DNA of 64,000 nucleotides, from positions 2,480,001 to 2,544,000 of the forward strand of contig CM039196.1 in NCBI GenBank assembly GCA_008360975.2, written 5' to 3'. Positions within the stretch are counted from its first letter, which is position 1. Each line of letters opens with the position of its first letter. A model generated the notes under the pieces. The model worked only from the letters and a program-made list of their open reading frames with translations. It did not search any database and was not told where the DNA came from. The stretch comes from Lichenostomus cassidix (lineage: Eukaryota > Chordata > Aves > Passeriformes > Meliphagidae). Of this stretch, positions 47,301-61,077 are shown piece by piece. The position numbers were made by a program, and so were the translations under genes.

Positions 47301-50300
47301 GATGTCTATGGGAAGTACTACCAGGTAGGCAGGAGCAGCTGGCATTGCCATAGTGCTGGGCTGGTTTCCCTGTGAAGCCATCAAGGAGGTTGTGGGTGGC
47401 CTTGGAGCTGGTGGGAGTGATGCTGAAGTCTTTTGCTGCTGGCAGTGGGGGCAGGAAGGTGACATTCAACCTATGTGGACAGACAGGTGTAGCCTGGGCT
47501 CTTACCTTGCTTCATGCTCAGGAGTGGAAGCATCTCAGATCTGACAGAAGAGGTGGCTGGGCAGTGAAATGTCCTGTATGCATCTGCCTGTCCTCACGCC
47601 ATCTCTCCTCTCCCTTTGGAGTCACTTGGTGGGATCCCAGAGCCCAAGGCAAGCGGGAAGATGTGCCATGGGCAGCCTGCCACCCGCTGAGCCCCCTCTG
47701 CCTCCCCCTGCTCCCTGCAGAAGCTCTCCAAGGACGTGCAGAACGCCCTGGCCAAGGCCAACAACACAGCCGAGGAGACCATCTCGGCCATGAAGACTGT
47801 CCGCAGCTTCGCCAACGAGGAGACAGAGGCGAACGTGTACTGGCAGAAGCTGCAGCAGGTGTACAAGCTCAACAAGCGGGAGGCCATGGCTTACACCTAC
47901 TATGTCTGGTCCAGCGGGGTAGGTGGATGGCACTGGGGCTTCCCTGTGTGGGGCTGAGATGGGCAGGGGAGTCTCTTTGGATCCCAGAATGCACATGGCG
48001 CATGCACATGGTTCTTCTCCGCTTCCAGGGAACTCTGGAGGGGCAAGCCCGGCCCTGCTGTCTGCTACCAGTCATCCCCAGTCCCTTGATTATTAATTAG
48101 TTTCACCCATCAAATGACACATCCCATTCCGCCCCGAGGCAGCGTTGCGTCGTTCCATGGAACTGCCTGTTTTCCCCTGCAAATAGGGAAATAATGGATA
48201 AGAGCTCAAGGTCGTGGAGAAGCCCGTGCCTGTGTGGTGCTGCAGTGCATGCCTGTGCCAGCTCCGCTCCAGGGCTCCGGCTGGGGAACAGCCGCGGCGT
48301 TGGTTGAGCTTCTGCTCAGGAACAGAGATTTTCCGCGTGTGGGTGGTGGCTGGGGGAGGCTGCTGGGCTTTGGCTTTGGGCTTTTTCTCCTTTTTTTTTC
48401 TCCCCTGCAAAATGCTTTTTCATCATTTAACACCAGATGGTTTGGGACTTCTCCAGCATCGGCAAAACCCTCACGTGAGGCTGCCCTTATGTCTGCACAT
48501 TCCGGGATCGAAGTAGTCTCTGGTGAAGGGTTTGTGAGTTATGGTGCCTTTGTGCAGCTGTGAGAGACGTTATGCTTTCCCAAGTCTGGAAATGGGAGCA
48601 TCCTTAGCATTATTTCTGGGCTCCCAGGTGAAGCTAGAGCATGAACTGGGTTGACAGTGATCCTGACAAGTTTAAGAAGGCAAAAACCCTCAAAAAGTGC
48701 TCCTGCAGAGCTCACATAGAAAAAAACAATGGATATAGCTCAGCCATAGTAGAGTCTTTCTTGAAGGGAACACAGCACTTAAGGTCAGATCATGGCAGAG
48801 CAAATAGAGGAGGCTTTTTTTACCCCAGTATTTTTGTCAGTGTGAATTTACAGCTTGTTCTGGTCCCACAGGGCACTAGGGCGTCACTGCTTTTTGGAGC
48901 ACCTGGACAGCATGGAACAAAACCAGCTGAATAAAAGGGGCTGGTATTTGTCACATCAAAGCTGATCTGTCTCCTTTCTAGAGTAGGTGGTACCCCCCAC
49001 ACTGACTTCAGATGAGAGCTGAGGCTATGCTTCAGGGACTTGTACGTGCAAGGAGGATATTCTGCATTAACTCCTGGCTTGATTTGGTGTTCTAAATTAA
49101 AATGTGTCACACTCATATAACAGAAAGTTTATTTTAGCGGTGAGGTGATTGCATGCCTTGGATAATTTGGACATAGATTATTATACTTCAGGACCTTAGT
49201 CCAAGAGAGGAGTTCATGAAATGCTCTGTTATTTCAGATAAATTCTCCCTCCTTGGCTGCTGTCCCTCGAGACTTGTTTTGTTGAAAGATATCTGCCCAG
49301 CTCCTTAAATCAGCCCATGTACTTGAGTTGTTTTTCCCTTCTCATATCCATGGCTCGCTCCTAGGGCTCTCAGCTGCACTGTCAGGGATCCTCAGCTCAG
49401 GGATCAAAGAATAAATGTCAGCACATGAAGTTCAGGCTGTTGTGTGAATAATGACAAACACACCAAAATATCAGTTGTCCTTGCTGATTCTGGGGTGTTT
49501 TCTTGCTTTCAGCTGACTCTCCTGGTGGTCCAGGTCAGCATCCTTTACTACGGTGGGCACCTCGTGATCTCCGGGCAGATGACGAGTGGAAACCTGATAT
49601 CCTTCATCATTTATGAGTTTGTCTTGGGAGACTGCATGGAGGTGAGTCTGTTTTATCAGGGAATTACAGAATGGTTTGGGTTGAAAAGGACCTTAAAGAC
49701 CATCTCATTCCAACTCTCTGCCTTAGGCAGGGATACCTTCCACTATCCCAGGTTGCTCCAAGCCTCATCCAACCTGGCCTTGGACACTTCCATGGGTGGG
49801 GCAGCCACAGTTTCTCTGGGCAGCCTGTGCCAGGGCCTCCCCACCTTCTGGGCTACCCTGTGTCAAGAGGATGTTGATCTCCCACAGGGTCCCAGGGCAG
49901 TTGCAGGGGTAGATCCAGTATTGACTTTCCCATGACACATTCCTTTGGTGCTGTGGCACAACCAGAGGGGGGATTCACCTCTCTGCTCCCCACTCCTCCC
50001 GTGCTGTGGTCTCACAACCTTAATGTTCCTGAAGCAGCTCATCCCCCCCAAAAAGGCAACTGGGAGCAGAGGGGTCAGGCTGGCCCTGCTGAAGGGCAGA
50101 GCCCTGGCTGCCTCCCAAGCACATTTCCTGGCATGAAGAATGAAGGGATTACAAAGCTGCCTGTTAAATTTCAGGCTTCATTAAAAACTTAATTATATTA
50201 CTTTTTTTTCTGTTCCCTGGAATAGGCTGCAAGCTGCTGCGTTGGCAGCATGTTAGCAAGATGGGATTGTGGGTGGGATGGTAGAGCCCACCCAGGGCTG

Positions 50301-53300
50301 CTTTCCCCTTGCAGAGACATAAGCTTGGCTAATCCAAGCAGAAATGATCCAGTCGAGGTTTCCTCACAGCCAAGTGTGGTTTTGGTGGTGCTTCAGCCTC
50401 TATGCAGGGGCAGAGCAGAGCTGGAGGCAGCTTGCCTGCACTCACCATCTGTTTGCATGACTGCAGGCTCTGGTGGGATTTCCAGGCTGTGGTTTTGGTG
50501 TGGATTTAGTTTGGTTTGGGGTTTTCTTCCCCTCCCGATGGGAGTGGCAGTTGCAGTACAAACTGTTCTGCAGCTCTGGGTTTAATATTGAAAAATGCCC
50601 CTTCCCTGGATTGTCCATGTATCCCTCCCATACCCAGCAGAGGAGGAAGAGTTGTCTTTTCCTGTGTCTGATGACTGTAGTCAATGTCAGCGGACAGGGG
50701 ACTTGGGAATGCTTCAGCCATTCTCATTAGGCGTGGCACTCAGTGATTTCTCCATCACATGGGAGGGTCTCACTGCTGCCTCTTCCCTTCCAGTCCATCG
50801 GCTCTGTGTACAGTGGCCTCATGCAGGGAGTGGGAGCTGCTGAGAAGGTCTTCGAGTTCATTGACCGCAAACCCACGATGGTGCACGATGGGTCCCTGGC
50901 CCCAGACCACGTGGATGGGAAGGTGGAGTTCAGGAATGTGACGTTTTCCTACCGCACTCGCTCTGCAACGCAGGTCCTCCAGGTGAGCCCCACGGGCACT
51001 GTGCACTCCCAGCACCACATGCTGCTGCTCCATCCTGGTAAGAGCCAAACCTCAGCCCATGGGGAGTGTCAGCTGCCTGTTGGAGATGTGTAAAGGCAGG
51101 CTCAGCACATGCTGGAAAACAGATTAAAAGGAACAGCGGGTGTTTAGGGCTGGCCTTCCTTACTAGGAATGAGGTTTATTAATAAAACCCTTGTTCCCTG
51201 CTCAGGCATTAGACATGTCAGCGTGGTACAGGGCTTTGTGCCAAGCTGCCTCAGACTGCTTCCGTGGGAGGGGGGGCTGGGATCATGAGGCAGGGGGAGG
51301 TAGCAAAGAGGTCAGTTTGCTTTGCAGTTTTTAGAGGACCTGCTATATCAGCAGGCAAATCTGAAGCAATTTGGAGGCCTTTTGCTCCCACAGAGCCAGG
51401 AGAAATGGCTGATGTGGCACATTACCAAGGTAGAAGGTCACTCTGGCCAGATTTTGGCTACTTCTCTTGTGTAGTGCCCCAGGACACTGGGAAAAGCCCA
51501 GACCTGAGTGTGCTCTCCCATCCATGTTGCAGAACGTGTCCTTCACCCTGCACCCTGGCAAAGTGACAGCATTGGTGGGTCCTTCGGGGAGTGGGAAGAG
51601 CTCCTGTGTCAACATCCTGGAGAACTTCTACCCTCTGCAGGACGGGCAGGTGCTGCTGGACGGGCATCCCATTAACATGTACGATCACAAGTACCTGCAC
51701 TCCGTGGTACGAGCGACTGATACGTGTATTCTGGTTATGATACCTGTGTTCTGCTTAGGCCAGTGATCCCCTGCAGAGCTCAGAGGGGGTGCATGGCGCT
51801 GTTGCACATTGCTTTGGATTTGATCTGGCAGCCTCAGAAACGTCCAGAAAGCTGGAGGCTGGAAGTGGTCCCAGAAATTAATTCGGATAATTTGTGGGGG
51901 TGGAAGGGAAAGGGATGGAGAGTGGTTTGAAGGGGAAGCCTTCCAAAACCAGAACAAAAAATATGTTTTGTTTGGTATTTTTTGGCCTACCCAGTAGAAA
52001 TATGGTTTTGGCTGTTGGATTAATTATCATCTAAATTGGGTTTGGAAAAAGAATTTTACATTCCTCAAGCACTTTCTACCTTAAGATCTTAAAGTAATTC
52101 TCAGCTAATGGGGAGTTAAACCTCTCAGGATCCTGGCAGCAGCTGGAACACCAGAAGGGCTGGTGGTTTGCCTAGCAGAGGGGTCTGGGCCCCTCAGCTC
52201 TCATCTGTGTGTCAGCACAGATCAGCCTTCATCTCTACAAGTAACTGCCTCCTTTGTTTGCCCCTAGAGCAAATGGCCTCACCAGTCAGCAGGAAAACCT
52301 GAAAACAATTGATCAGAGACAGGCTGGAAAGCCAAAGTCACTGTGACTAATTTACATTCCCTGCCCGTACGGAGCGAAAATCAAAAGCCAAGCAAGTCTT
52401 TCAGTTTAGAAAGCCTGGTGTGGTGTTAGGAGCGTGGGCAGAAGTCAAATAAAATACGACCGTGTCTCCCTGGCTCTCTCCTTACACAGTTCTGAGTAAT
52501 GGTTTGAAAGGTTCGATTTATTCCAATATCAAGGGTTTGATAAAGCAGCTAAACGTGAGATTGAGCAGCCATGGCTGTAAGGCAGGACAGGGAGACTGTT
52601 GCTAAGCAATTAAGGAATTGCAGCAGTTACGTCCCTAACTTGCTCATTTGGGATTAAAAGATGCAAGAGGGTTCATTCACACAGCCCAAGAGTGATTACT
52701 GGCCTTGAAAGGAAAATCAGCAAGGGCCTGGGAGAGGGTCTCTCCAGCTTGACTTATCCCAGCAACTGGTTTTCCATTCTGGGAAATGCAAACAGTGATG
52801 GGAATGATGGATTTGGAACAAAACCACAGCAGGGTCTCGGAGGGAGAAGCCCATCTCAGATGCTAGTGTGCCAGCATTGAATCAGGTTTCTTTCCTGCAA
52901 AATGGCTTTCCAGCAGATGATGCAAACTGGGGACCCTCACTGGAAGCTCACATTGAGCACTTCTGTATCTTGATAAATGACACTTTTATATCTTGATCTT
53001 GGTCCTTACTCAGCAGGAACAAATCTCAATGATCCAAGATGCCGTGCAGTGCACCTTCTGCTCCTCACCCCTGCTCTCCCTTGCTTCTTGCAGATCTCTC
53101 TGGTGAGCCAAGAGCCCGTGCTGTTCGCCCGCTCTATTGCAGATAATATTTCTTATGGCTTAACCTCAGCCTCCTTCGAGTCAGTGGTTCAGGCTGCCCA
53201 GAAGGCCAATGCTCACAGCTTCATCACGGAGCTACAGGACGGCTACCACACAGGTACCCACCCTGCTGCTGGGCCTGGCAGCTGGACTCTGTGACAGCTC

Positions 53301-54597
53301 TTGATTTTTATTTTGACCCCTTCCCCTCTCTCTTGACCCAACAGAGGCAGGTGAAAAAGGAGCTCAGCTGTCAGGTGGCCAGAAGCAGAGAGTGGCAATT
53401 GCCAGGGCATTGATCCGAGCCCCTCCCATCCTCATCCTGGATGAAGCCACAAGCGCGCTGGATGCAGAGAGCGAGCACGCGGTGAGGGGGTGACTTGGGT
53501 GTTTGGGCCAAAGAGGGTTTGGAGGACAGACTGTAGCTTCAATTTCCCGCTTGTGGACAAGCTTAGTCTTGAGCATCCTGTGAAGTGGTTTATCTGTCTG
53601 GGATGTGATGACCAAACAGCTCTACCAGCAGCAGTTTGGTCTCACTGATGCAATGACATGAGGGAAAGCCTTTTCAAGGCTGGGATTTGAGGACGTGCCT
53701 CCGATCTCAGAGGACAAATCCTGCTGGGGCAGCACAAGTGTCTGACCTTGGAGCAGCTTGCTGCCTCACAGGTCCTCAGCCACGTGTGTGGTACCTGATG
53801 CCAGCCCAGGGCTGGTTTTGGCTACCCAGGGGTGTCAATGTGACATGTGCCTGATGGCCACCTGCCTGCCTTTAGACGTCAGTGCTATTGTCTCTTGACT
53901 GGAAAAAAACCTCTCTTGCCTTGCCTTGATACTCTCAGGAAAGAATCCTGCTTTTCTGAGCAGCTGCAGTCACCAGGTATCGGCTTCCTGCAGCTTCTGC
54001 CAGCACCATGTGGCCCCCAAATTTGAGGCCCAGCTGTAACAAGTCCCCAGCTTGCAGGACCAGACCTGTGTTCACACCTCACCTGGCTGGACTGAGATGG
54101 TCTTTAGGCTGCAGCCAGGAGCTGGGCTGGACATGCTGGTGCTGGTAGTGCTGCAGGGAGCTAGAGGAGAACAGACCTCCTCACAGAGGTTTCTGGACAC
54201 AGGCCACAAAGCTGCTGTTCTCCCAGTGCCTGGGCACTAACGCCTTTTCTCCCCGCAGATTCAGCAGGCGATTTACGGCGACTTGCAGAACCACACGGTG
54301 CTTGTCATAGCTCACAGGCTGAGCACTGTGGAGAGGGCACACAACATCATTGTGCTGGACAAGGGCCGCGTGGTGCAGCAGGGCTCGCACAAGGAGCTGA
54401 TGGAAGAAGGAGGCCTTTATTCCAAGCTGGTGCAGAGACAGATCCTGGGGCTGGAGGGGGGCGGCACGGACAGTGTCCAGCCTGCAGCGCGGGGGGATTC
54501 GGCCAAGGCGCCCGGCGGGCTGGAGGAGGAGTTCAGGATAGACCATTCCCTGCCAGCCGTGGCACAGGACGATTACAACAATGCTGCTCCCAAGTGA
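44375..54597 (+). CDS. ABCB9: ABCB9 (TAP-like, TAPL), lysosomal peptide transporter half-ABC protein
   Basis: Eleven coding exons: 44375-44987, 45343-45457, 45933-46063, 47119-47324, 47721-47918, 49513-49641, 50794-50982, 51533-51706, 53094-53253, 53345-53481 and 54259-54597 (TGA), giving 796 residues. Residues 1-170 form the four-helix TMD0 that targets ABCB9 to lysosomes. The six-helix core follows ([33 protein letters not shown]). The nucleotide-binding domain has Walker [10 protein letters not shown] (543-551), the Q-loop (Gln591), signature LSGGQ (647-651), Walker B ILILDE (667-672), D-loop SALD (675-678) and H-loop His703, so both ATP sites should be active in the homodimer. Family knowledge: ABCB9 homodimers pump peptides from cytosol into the lysosome. 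The start at MRAWKAV follows the family N-terminus. The C-terminal tail after LVQRQILGL is longer and more divergent than I remember in mammals. Confidence 0.96.
49661..49845 (-). mobile_element. CR1 LINE 3' fragment (reverse) just after an ABCB9 exon
   Basis: Reverse-oriented CR1 3' region: GAATGGTTTGGGTTGAAAAG, CCTTAAAGACCATCTCATTC, then GGCCTTGGACACTTCCATGG and TTTCTCTGGGCAGCCTGTGC. It begins about 20 bp after the splice donor of the exon ending at 49641. Confidence 0.87.
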
Positions 54598-56020
54598 GGG
54601 TGGCCTGGCTGGCGCTCGGACGCTCCCTGGGACGCTGAGATGGAGGTGGCAGAACGGCGCCGCTGGCTCGCCCCGCGTCACACACCCTGCACACCCAAAC
54701 ACACACCATAGAGCTTCCTGCAGGACGGGCCGGCAGGCACCTGCCAGCTGGCAGAACAGGGATTTACTCGAGGGAGCTGGGTCTTTAGCAATTCTCAGCA
54801 TTTCTACTGGGTTTCTTTTCTTACTACCAGTAACTCTTCTCGACTGGGACTTTTCTCCCATCGATCTGCATGTGTAACTGCTATTAACTGTAATGGATGT
54901 TAAATGCATGCATGGGGAGGGGAAGATTGAAAACCCCTCCAGGAATTTCAGGGGGTGGCTTTTGTGGCTGGATAGAAAAACGGTGACTGTAAAACAAGGT
55001 CCTGTTCCCTCTGTCAATCTATGGGGCTAATCCAAAATTGGCTGAAGCCTGTAGGGAGTTCCCTTTGGCTTCAGTGAAAACTGGATCACTCCCATGGAGC
55101 TGAATGCCGGGAGAGTTTTGCACTGAGTGCCTGCAGGCTCAGGCTCCCAACCATTGCTGCTGAGCTTGTATCATGTAGTATCCATCCTTGCTGGGACAAG
55201 CCAGGGGACTGAGAGGCAGATATTACTTTCTGATTTGCTCTTGGTGCTTGGTGGGTGTTTGTTTTTAAGGATGAAATGTTTTACCATAACTGGGTTAGGT
55301 TTTGGGGCTTGGGGTGTTTTTTTGTTTGATTTGTTTGTAGTTTTTTAATGTTATTTGTGTGCACTGTGCAATGTCTGTCTAGCTCCAGCATCCATTGAAA
55401 ATTGGTCTGTTACTTTGGAATTTTTTTTAACTCACAACCCCGGTGCTGGTGTGAAAAAAACCACTACTAAAGACAGGCATAAAACACTAAAAGACAGCAC
55501 TTTATGAATCCCACCAAAGCTTTGTTCAGCTTCAGGTCATGCTAGCGACTTCACTGCATGGGAAAACCGTACAGTCATGTTCCTTGAAGTCCAACTTCAG
55601 CTGCCTGAACTTTATGTTTCTTTGAATATAATTTATTTTAGTATGAGGGGTAGAAAGAAATGTGTTGCTCCTAGCCCTTTGGGGTAATGGCTCTGGCTTA
55701 GTAGTGTTATCCTGCTATAGACTGGTGAAAAATGCTATGCAGCCAGGCAGGTGCTGTTTTAAAAATAGCATTTCTAGGGGAACACTGAGTTCAGACTCTG
55801 CATAGTTAAGAAATTCTCTCAAGCACTTTAGCTCTCATGTTTTCTGATACTTGAATGCTGCTGCATTTTCCTTTTCAGCAGGTTTGCATTTTTGTTACTG
55901 GCAATGTTTTGTTTTCATTTAGTGATGTTTTACAAACTCTAAATTTAGTGTCCTTGAGGAGGGATGCTCAAAAAAATAAAATACTACCTCTGCCACTCAA
56001 CGTCGAGCTGCTCTGGTTGG
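54598..56020 (+). other. ABCB9: ABCB9 3' UTR
   Basis: Runs from the TGA to a canonical AATAAA at 55975-55980, which is followed by a G/T-rich stretch (TGGTTGGGGGTGTTTTTTG). Length about 1.4 kb. AT-rich pentamers occur near 55630. The 3' end is inferred. Confidence 0.65.
55975..55980 (+). terminator. Poly(A) signal of ABCB9
   Basis: AATAAA with a GU-rich downstream element about 35 bp later. It is the best candidate after the ABCB9 stop. Confidence 0.6.
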
Positions 56021-56029
56021 GGGTGTTTT

Positions 56030-59000
56030 TTGCATTCCGGGTTTTCAGGGTAACGTTCATCTGACACCACGGCTGAATGCAGCTGCTCTTGCACGTGTTC
56101 AGGGGAATGAGCAGAGGAACCTAGAGAGAAGGAGGTATGTGAAACACTTCAGCATCTGATAATGGCTGTGAGCCAAGCAGTCAGGATAACTCATTTTCAT
56201 CCTAGATCCCGTTGGGTGTCAGTCTCCTGGGGAAGGACAGGCAGTCTAAGCTGTTCTCAAAACACAGTGCTGCCTGACTGGAATCTTTTCAGCTGCTGCC
56301 TTTTGTGATATGATAACAATCTGTGCCTCAGAAGAAGAACAAGATCTCTTTTTGTCTTCCCTCCCTCTATTCAGGGAACCTGTGTGGCACTCTGAACTCC
56401 TCAGTCACCCCTTCAGTAAATGGCCCAGAGTTCCTGCTGGATGAAAATTTGCACTGTGGGTATGAGGAGGTTGGGGGTTCCACCCAATGCTTACAGGCAA
56501 GTGATTAATTCTGCATTTTTATCAGGACCTGGAAACAGAATGTGGCCACTGGTTCATAAAAGTGGAATTAATTTCTGCTTAATTGAAAAATGGGAAAAAC
56601 CAAATTGGTTATCTGGAAACTAAGGAAGCCAACTCACCCTGCAAGGTACTGGTAGGACAATGATCCTTAGTATGTGAGATACCAGGAAAGATAACTTGAT
56701 TGTATCCTGTGTGTCTCTCCCAGGCAGGGCTGCAAAAAGGGATCAGAAGGATGCAATCAGATTAATTTTATTGCAAAAACTACACTGAATTTCAGGAAGG
56801 GAACCCTGTTTCCCAAGCCTGCTACGATGATAATCCCAGCATTGTATTTCCAGGTCAGGTCCAAACAGCTTGAACTGAAATGACACATTGGAAACAGCAG
56901 ATTGTCTCTGCTGGTGGCACCAGTCCAAGATGATAACAGGGCCTGGCTTTGTTCATTGCCACAGGTGCTGAATTGTCTCTCCTGCATCCAGATAACTCAA
57001 GGCTACTTTTCCAGTGAGCCTCTCATCTTGTGGCTTGAACAGGCCCTTTTATTGTGCTGTTGGCATGTGACAAGTGGCACTGCTTGTGTGCTAAAGCCAT
57101 GAGGGTTTTCTTATGCCCTGGAAGATGGGTGGGAGCTTCACACACCACTGGGGATCCAGCAGAATTAATCTAATGGAGATGTTTTTGCCAGCAAAAACCC
57201 TGGGACTATACAGAAAATCCTGCTTTTCTAAATCATTCCAACCATGACTTCTTTTTGAAGTGAAAATCAGGGTCAGAGATGCCCATTAGCCAGACTAAGC
57301 CTGGCAGTAAAGCTGTGCTTCACCCAGCACAGCAGTGGGAACTGCTCCAGTGCTGGAACACAAGCTGCTTCCTGGAGCTGCCCAATCCCCTGGGCCTGGC
57401 TGCCTATGGGCAGTCTGTGTTTCAGGCTATTCTTCTGGAAACAAGGCCACTCTTCCCTCTGAAACCCTGGGCTGTAGTATTTTGTGGCTGTGGCTTTGCC
57501 CAGAGTTGACATTTACAGGGGAACATGAACAAAATCAGTTGAAGAGCTTCTCAATTAGAGTGATGGAGATTAAAAAAAAAATTCTTTTCTTCAAAGGGAA
57601 AAGTCCTCACATGGAACTCAGAGGGGTTCACCTGAAACTTTAACCTGGGGGCACAGCTTGAAGACTGTCCTGGCAGAACTGTAAGCAATTAAGCATTTGA
57701 AAGCACAATTGATTGCAAAGGTTGACTGTATATCCCTTGGCAGGTTGTTTTCCTCACTATTAATAAGCTCTAACCATTCCCTGTAATAGGTATAACCACA
57801 GCTTTATTTGATTCAAACAACAGAGAAACCTATCCAAGGTGAAATTTGAGAGTGGATCCTACATTCCCAGCACTTCCCCAGGGACATGGATTTACCCTGT
57901 ACCTTTCCACAGCCAGGGCCTGTGGCTGACTGACCCAGTAAATGAGCACACAGTGATGGAAAAAACACAGCTGTGTTTATTCCAGCAACTTGTCTTCTGC
58001 CACACCAACCTCTGCCTCAATAAGCAGCTGTGTGTGTTTCAGTGGCTGCACTTTCTAGGCCTTCAGCAGGTCTGGAAGTGCCACAAGCAAACAGAAAGTG
58101 CTTCTAGCTCAGGTTCAGAGATGTGGTTTAGTCTGGGGAGGAAAAACAGCATCTGCCTCTTCTTTTCCAGCCTCACTGTGAATTTAAGGCAAAGAAAATA
58201 AGTGCAGGTACATAAACCTGCTGCCCTTCTCACACCTGCAGCTCCCTGAAAGGATGGAGTATCTTTCAAACACCTAATTTCTGCTCTCTCTCAGACAGTA
58301 GGAGCACTGATCTCTCCCAGGATGCTGAATATGCAGGTAATTGTCATGTGTGAAGGAATCTGGATTGTGAAATCTAAACAGAAGTATGGGCCGTGCTTAA
58401 TATACAGAAGGAAGTTAAATTGCAAATAAGCCCAAAAACTTATCTGTGCATTGAGCAACCAGACTAATAGGGGTTAATATGCAGCAAAGATGAGATTTGC
58501 AAATTCAATGTGTACATAACCAACCAGTTTGTCCAGGAAAAGAAAATAAGATGTGAAGGTGACTTGCAAAGTATGTCTAAATCTAATAAATATGCATGAG
58601 TGCAGTGCTACTGACCGTAAAAGGATATGAGGTAACAGAAGGAAATTCAAGATCAAGTTTAAATAGAAAAAAAAAATCTAACATCTTATTTAAATGAGTC
58701 TGGATGCCAGTTCTTGCCGAGCCCAACTCCTTATTCACCATGACATGGTGTCCCCTGTAATCTTCACAATTTTTTTTTTTTAAAATCCGTTTCTCCTGTA
58801 ACAAGAAATCCTGACTTCTGTACTTTGCTTGCTTACAGTTTTAATGTACTTGAATGCTGTCACCCTTCAAAAGGATTTCAGCAAAGGCAAATAGGAACCG
58901 AGCCTGGGGAGATGATAAATCCCAGCCTGCAGCACTGCAATACTTGATAAACCCTGTAGCCTAAAATCCTGGTTTATCTGCAATCCTTCATATCCTGTCC

Positions 59001-61077
59001 AAGTGATGTGCTGTCAAAAAACCTTCATCTTCCATGAAGACTACAGAATGGGAAGGCACCCTCCTACCTGCCCAAATAGAAAATATAATTACACAAAAGC
59101 AGTTGATGTCTATCTTGTGTCTCAGCTTCAGCTGCTTTTCTGGACAACTGGAAAACTCAATCACATGCAGGTGCTGACCAAAGTTCTCAAAAGCAGCCCA
59201 GATGTTTAATGCAGACTCGTCTCCACCATCACCAGAACCTAATGACCTTCACAGGGAGAAGCAGTATTTTCAATGTATGTTGTACTTGAGCACAAGTGAG
59301 TTATGTTCTCACCTGTGATCCAGGAGTTCTTATTATTCCTCTTTTTAAGCAAAAGGCACCATAGTTGAGGGACTCTGAGAACTCCATTCAGGATCACACA
59401 GCAAGGCAGTGGTAAAACTAGATTTACAACATGAAGCTGAGTCAGACTCTTCTAAACCACACTCCCCCCCAAACCATTCATTTAGTTATGGTATGAAGTT
59501 CAAATTACCAATGCTCTTGGGAAGAAAGGGCTTCTCCTAATCCCTCAACTAATTCCTCTATTTGTGTGTGTGTGTATCTATATGTGTGTTTGCATGTGCA
59601 GATTTACAGCAGGTTAAACACATGGCTGTAACTCTGATGGGCATGTGCAAATACAGGGTACCTGGAATGGTGTTGGCAAGGAGACTATCTCCTGGTTTGA
59701 AATAACAAAGCCGGGCTGTAGTGACTGTTCAAACCCATGTGAGAGCCCAGGGCACAGTGCTGACTCACCTGGAGCAGAGCACATACCTGCAGCAGGTAGG
59801 TGTGCTCAGGTGGGTGAGTTCTATGATACATGGGACATGCCCATATCACCAAACATGTTCTCCCCACCCTCAGCAAGCCTGGCTCAGCTTCCTGCTGCGC
59901 AAACATCGCGCCCTCAGCTCCCTCTGAGTGCACCGAGATTGCACCGAGGCTGTGGAGTGCACCGCGCAGCCAGAAGGCCTGGAAGGCTTCTAGCAGGGTC
60001 ACCTTGTTGGTCATTATTCCCTGTGGATAATAATAACAACTAAGAGTGCTTCTGGGAGGCTGAGAGGCATGGGGAGCTGAGTTTAGTTACAGGACAAAAG
60101 AACAACCATAAAGCTGTCATGTCATCACTGTGTCCTGCCAGGAACTGCTGGGTCACTTCCTGAGTGTGACTGCAACATCATTGCATCAAAGATGGTTTTG
60201 GTCACTATAGGGATTTCTTTTTTCCGGTTAGATCAAAACTATCAACTCCAGAGGACAAAGACCACGTGGCTATTCCCTCCCCTGCTCCCTTGGCTCACGG
60301 CTGGTCCTGGCTCTCTCTCCAGTGTTACACACACGGAAATAATACACACACCCACACCCACGTAGGGACAAAAGCAAGCCAGGAAGGTGGTGCATGCCAA
60401 GTGATGCATATAACTTAGGCTCTGTTAACACAATTAATTGTTTCCAGGCATAATTGTCTTTATCAGCTCTGCTAACAGCAGCAGTAATTGGGGAGCTGCT
60501 GCTCCTGAGGGTTACCACACAGTGCCTACTTACAGTGCTGGTGACTTGACTGATATGAATCAGAAGAACAAAATATATGGTGGTTTAATTGATGCAGTTT
60601 TTGCTACATTGCATTTCAAAAGCATTTAAATTTGCCATGAAACAGATCTTTGACGGATTATTTATTGACCTTCACTGTTGAAGAAAAGAGTGCTTCAGAC
60701 GGATGAAATGACCTAATACCAAAGTTTGGCCAGATATGATTTTTAGCTATTTTTAGCCTAAATAAGTATTCAGCCTAGGCTTGAGAACAATAATGCAATC
60801 ACTCTTTTGAGATTTACTCTAGCCAAGTCCCAACTTGGTAAGGAAATGCAAGTTAAATCTACTGATTTTCCTTCCGAATTTACGGCTGTGGAGTTTTAAA
60901 CAAAAGGAGGCCACGAGTGGCTACAGCACTTCCAGGCAGGAGTTCTGTGCTGGTGTGTGGTGGGACTGTGGAGGCTCTCTGAGAGCTCAGCTCTGTCCTG
61001 CAGGACACAGGACAGAGTCCGAGCCATCCCTGGGACCTGTCCAACCTCCGAGTGTCCCAGAAGCCACATCCTTGGGG
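56030..61077. other. Intergenic region between ABCB9 and VPS37B
   Basis: About 5 kb of AT-richer sequence. Short open frames (under 135 codons) show no recognisable protein and lack splice context. A short (GT)n microsatellite lies near 59563-59577. No tRNA, snoRNA or further exon was recognised by eye; enhancers cannot be judged from one sequence. Confidence 0.55.

Noticed and set aside
54181..55017. 278-codon minus-strand frame over the last ABCB9 exon
   Set aside because: Antisense shadow of the ABCB9 coding exon and 3' UTR with no recognisable protein.
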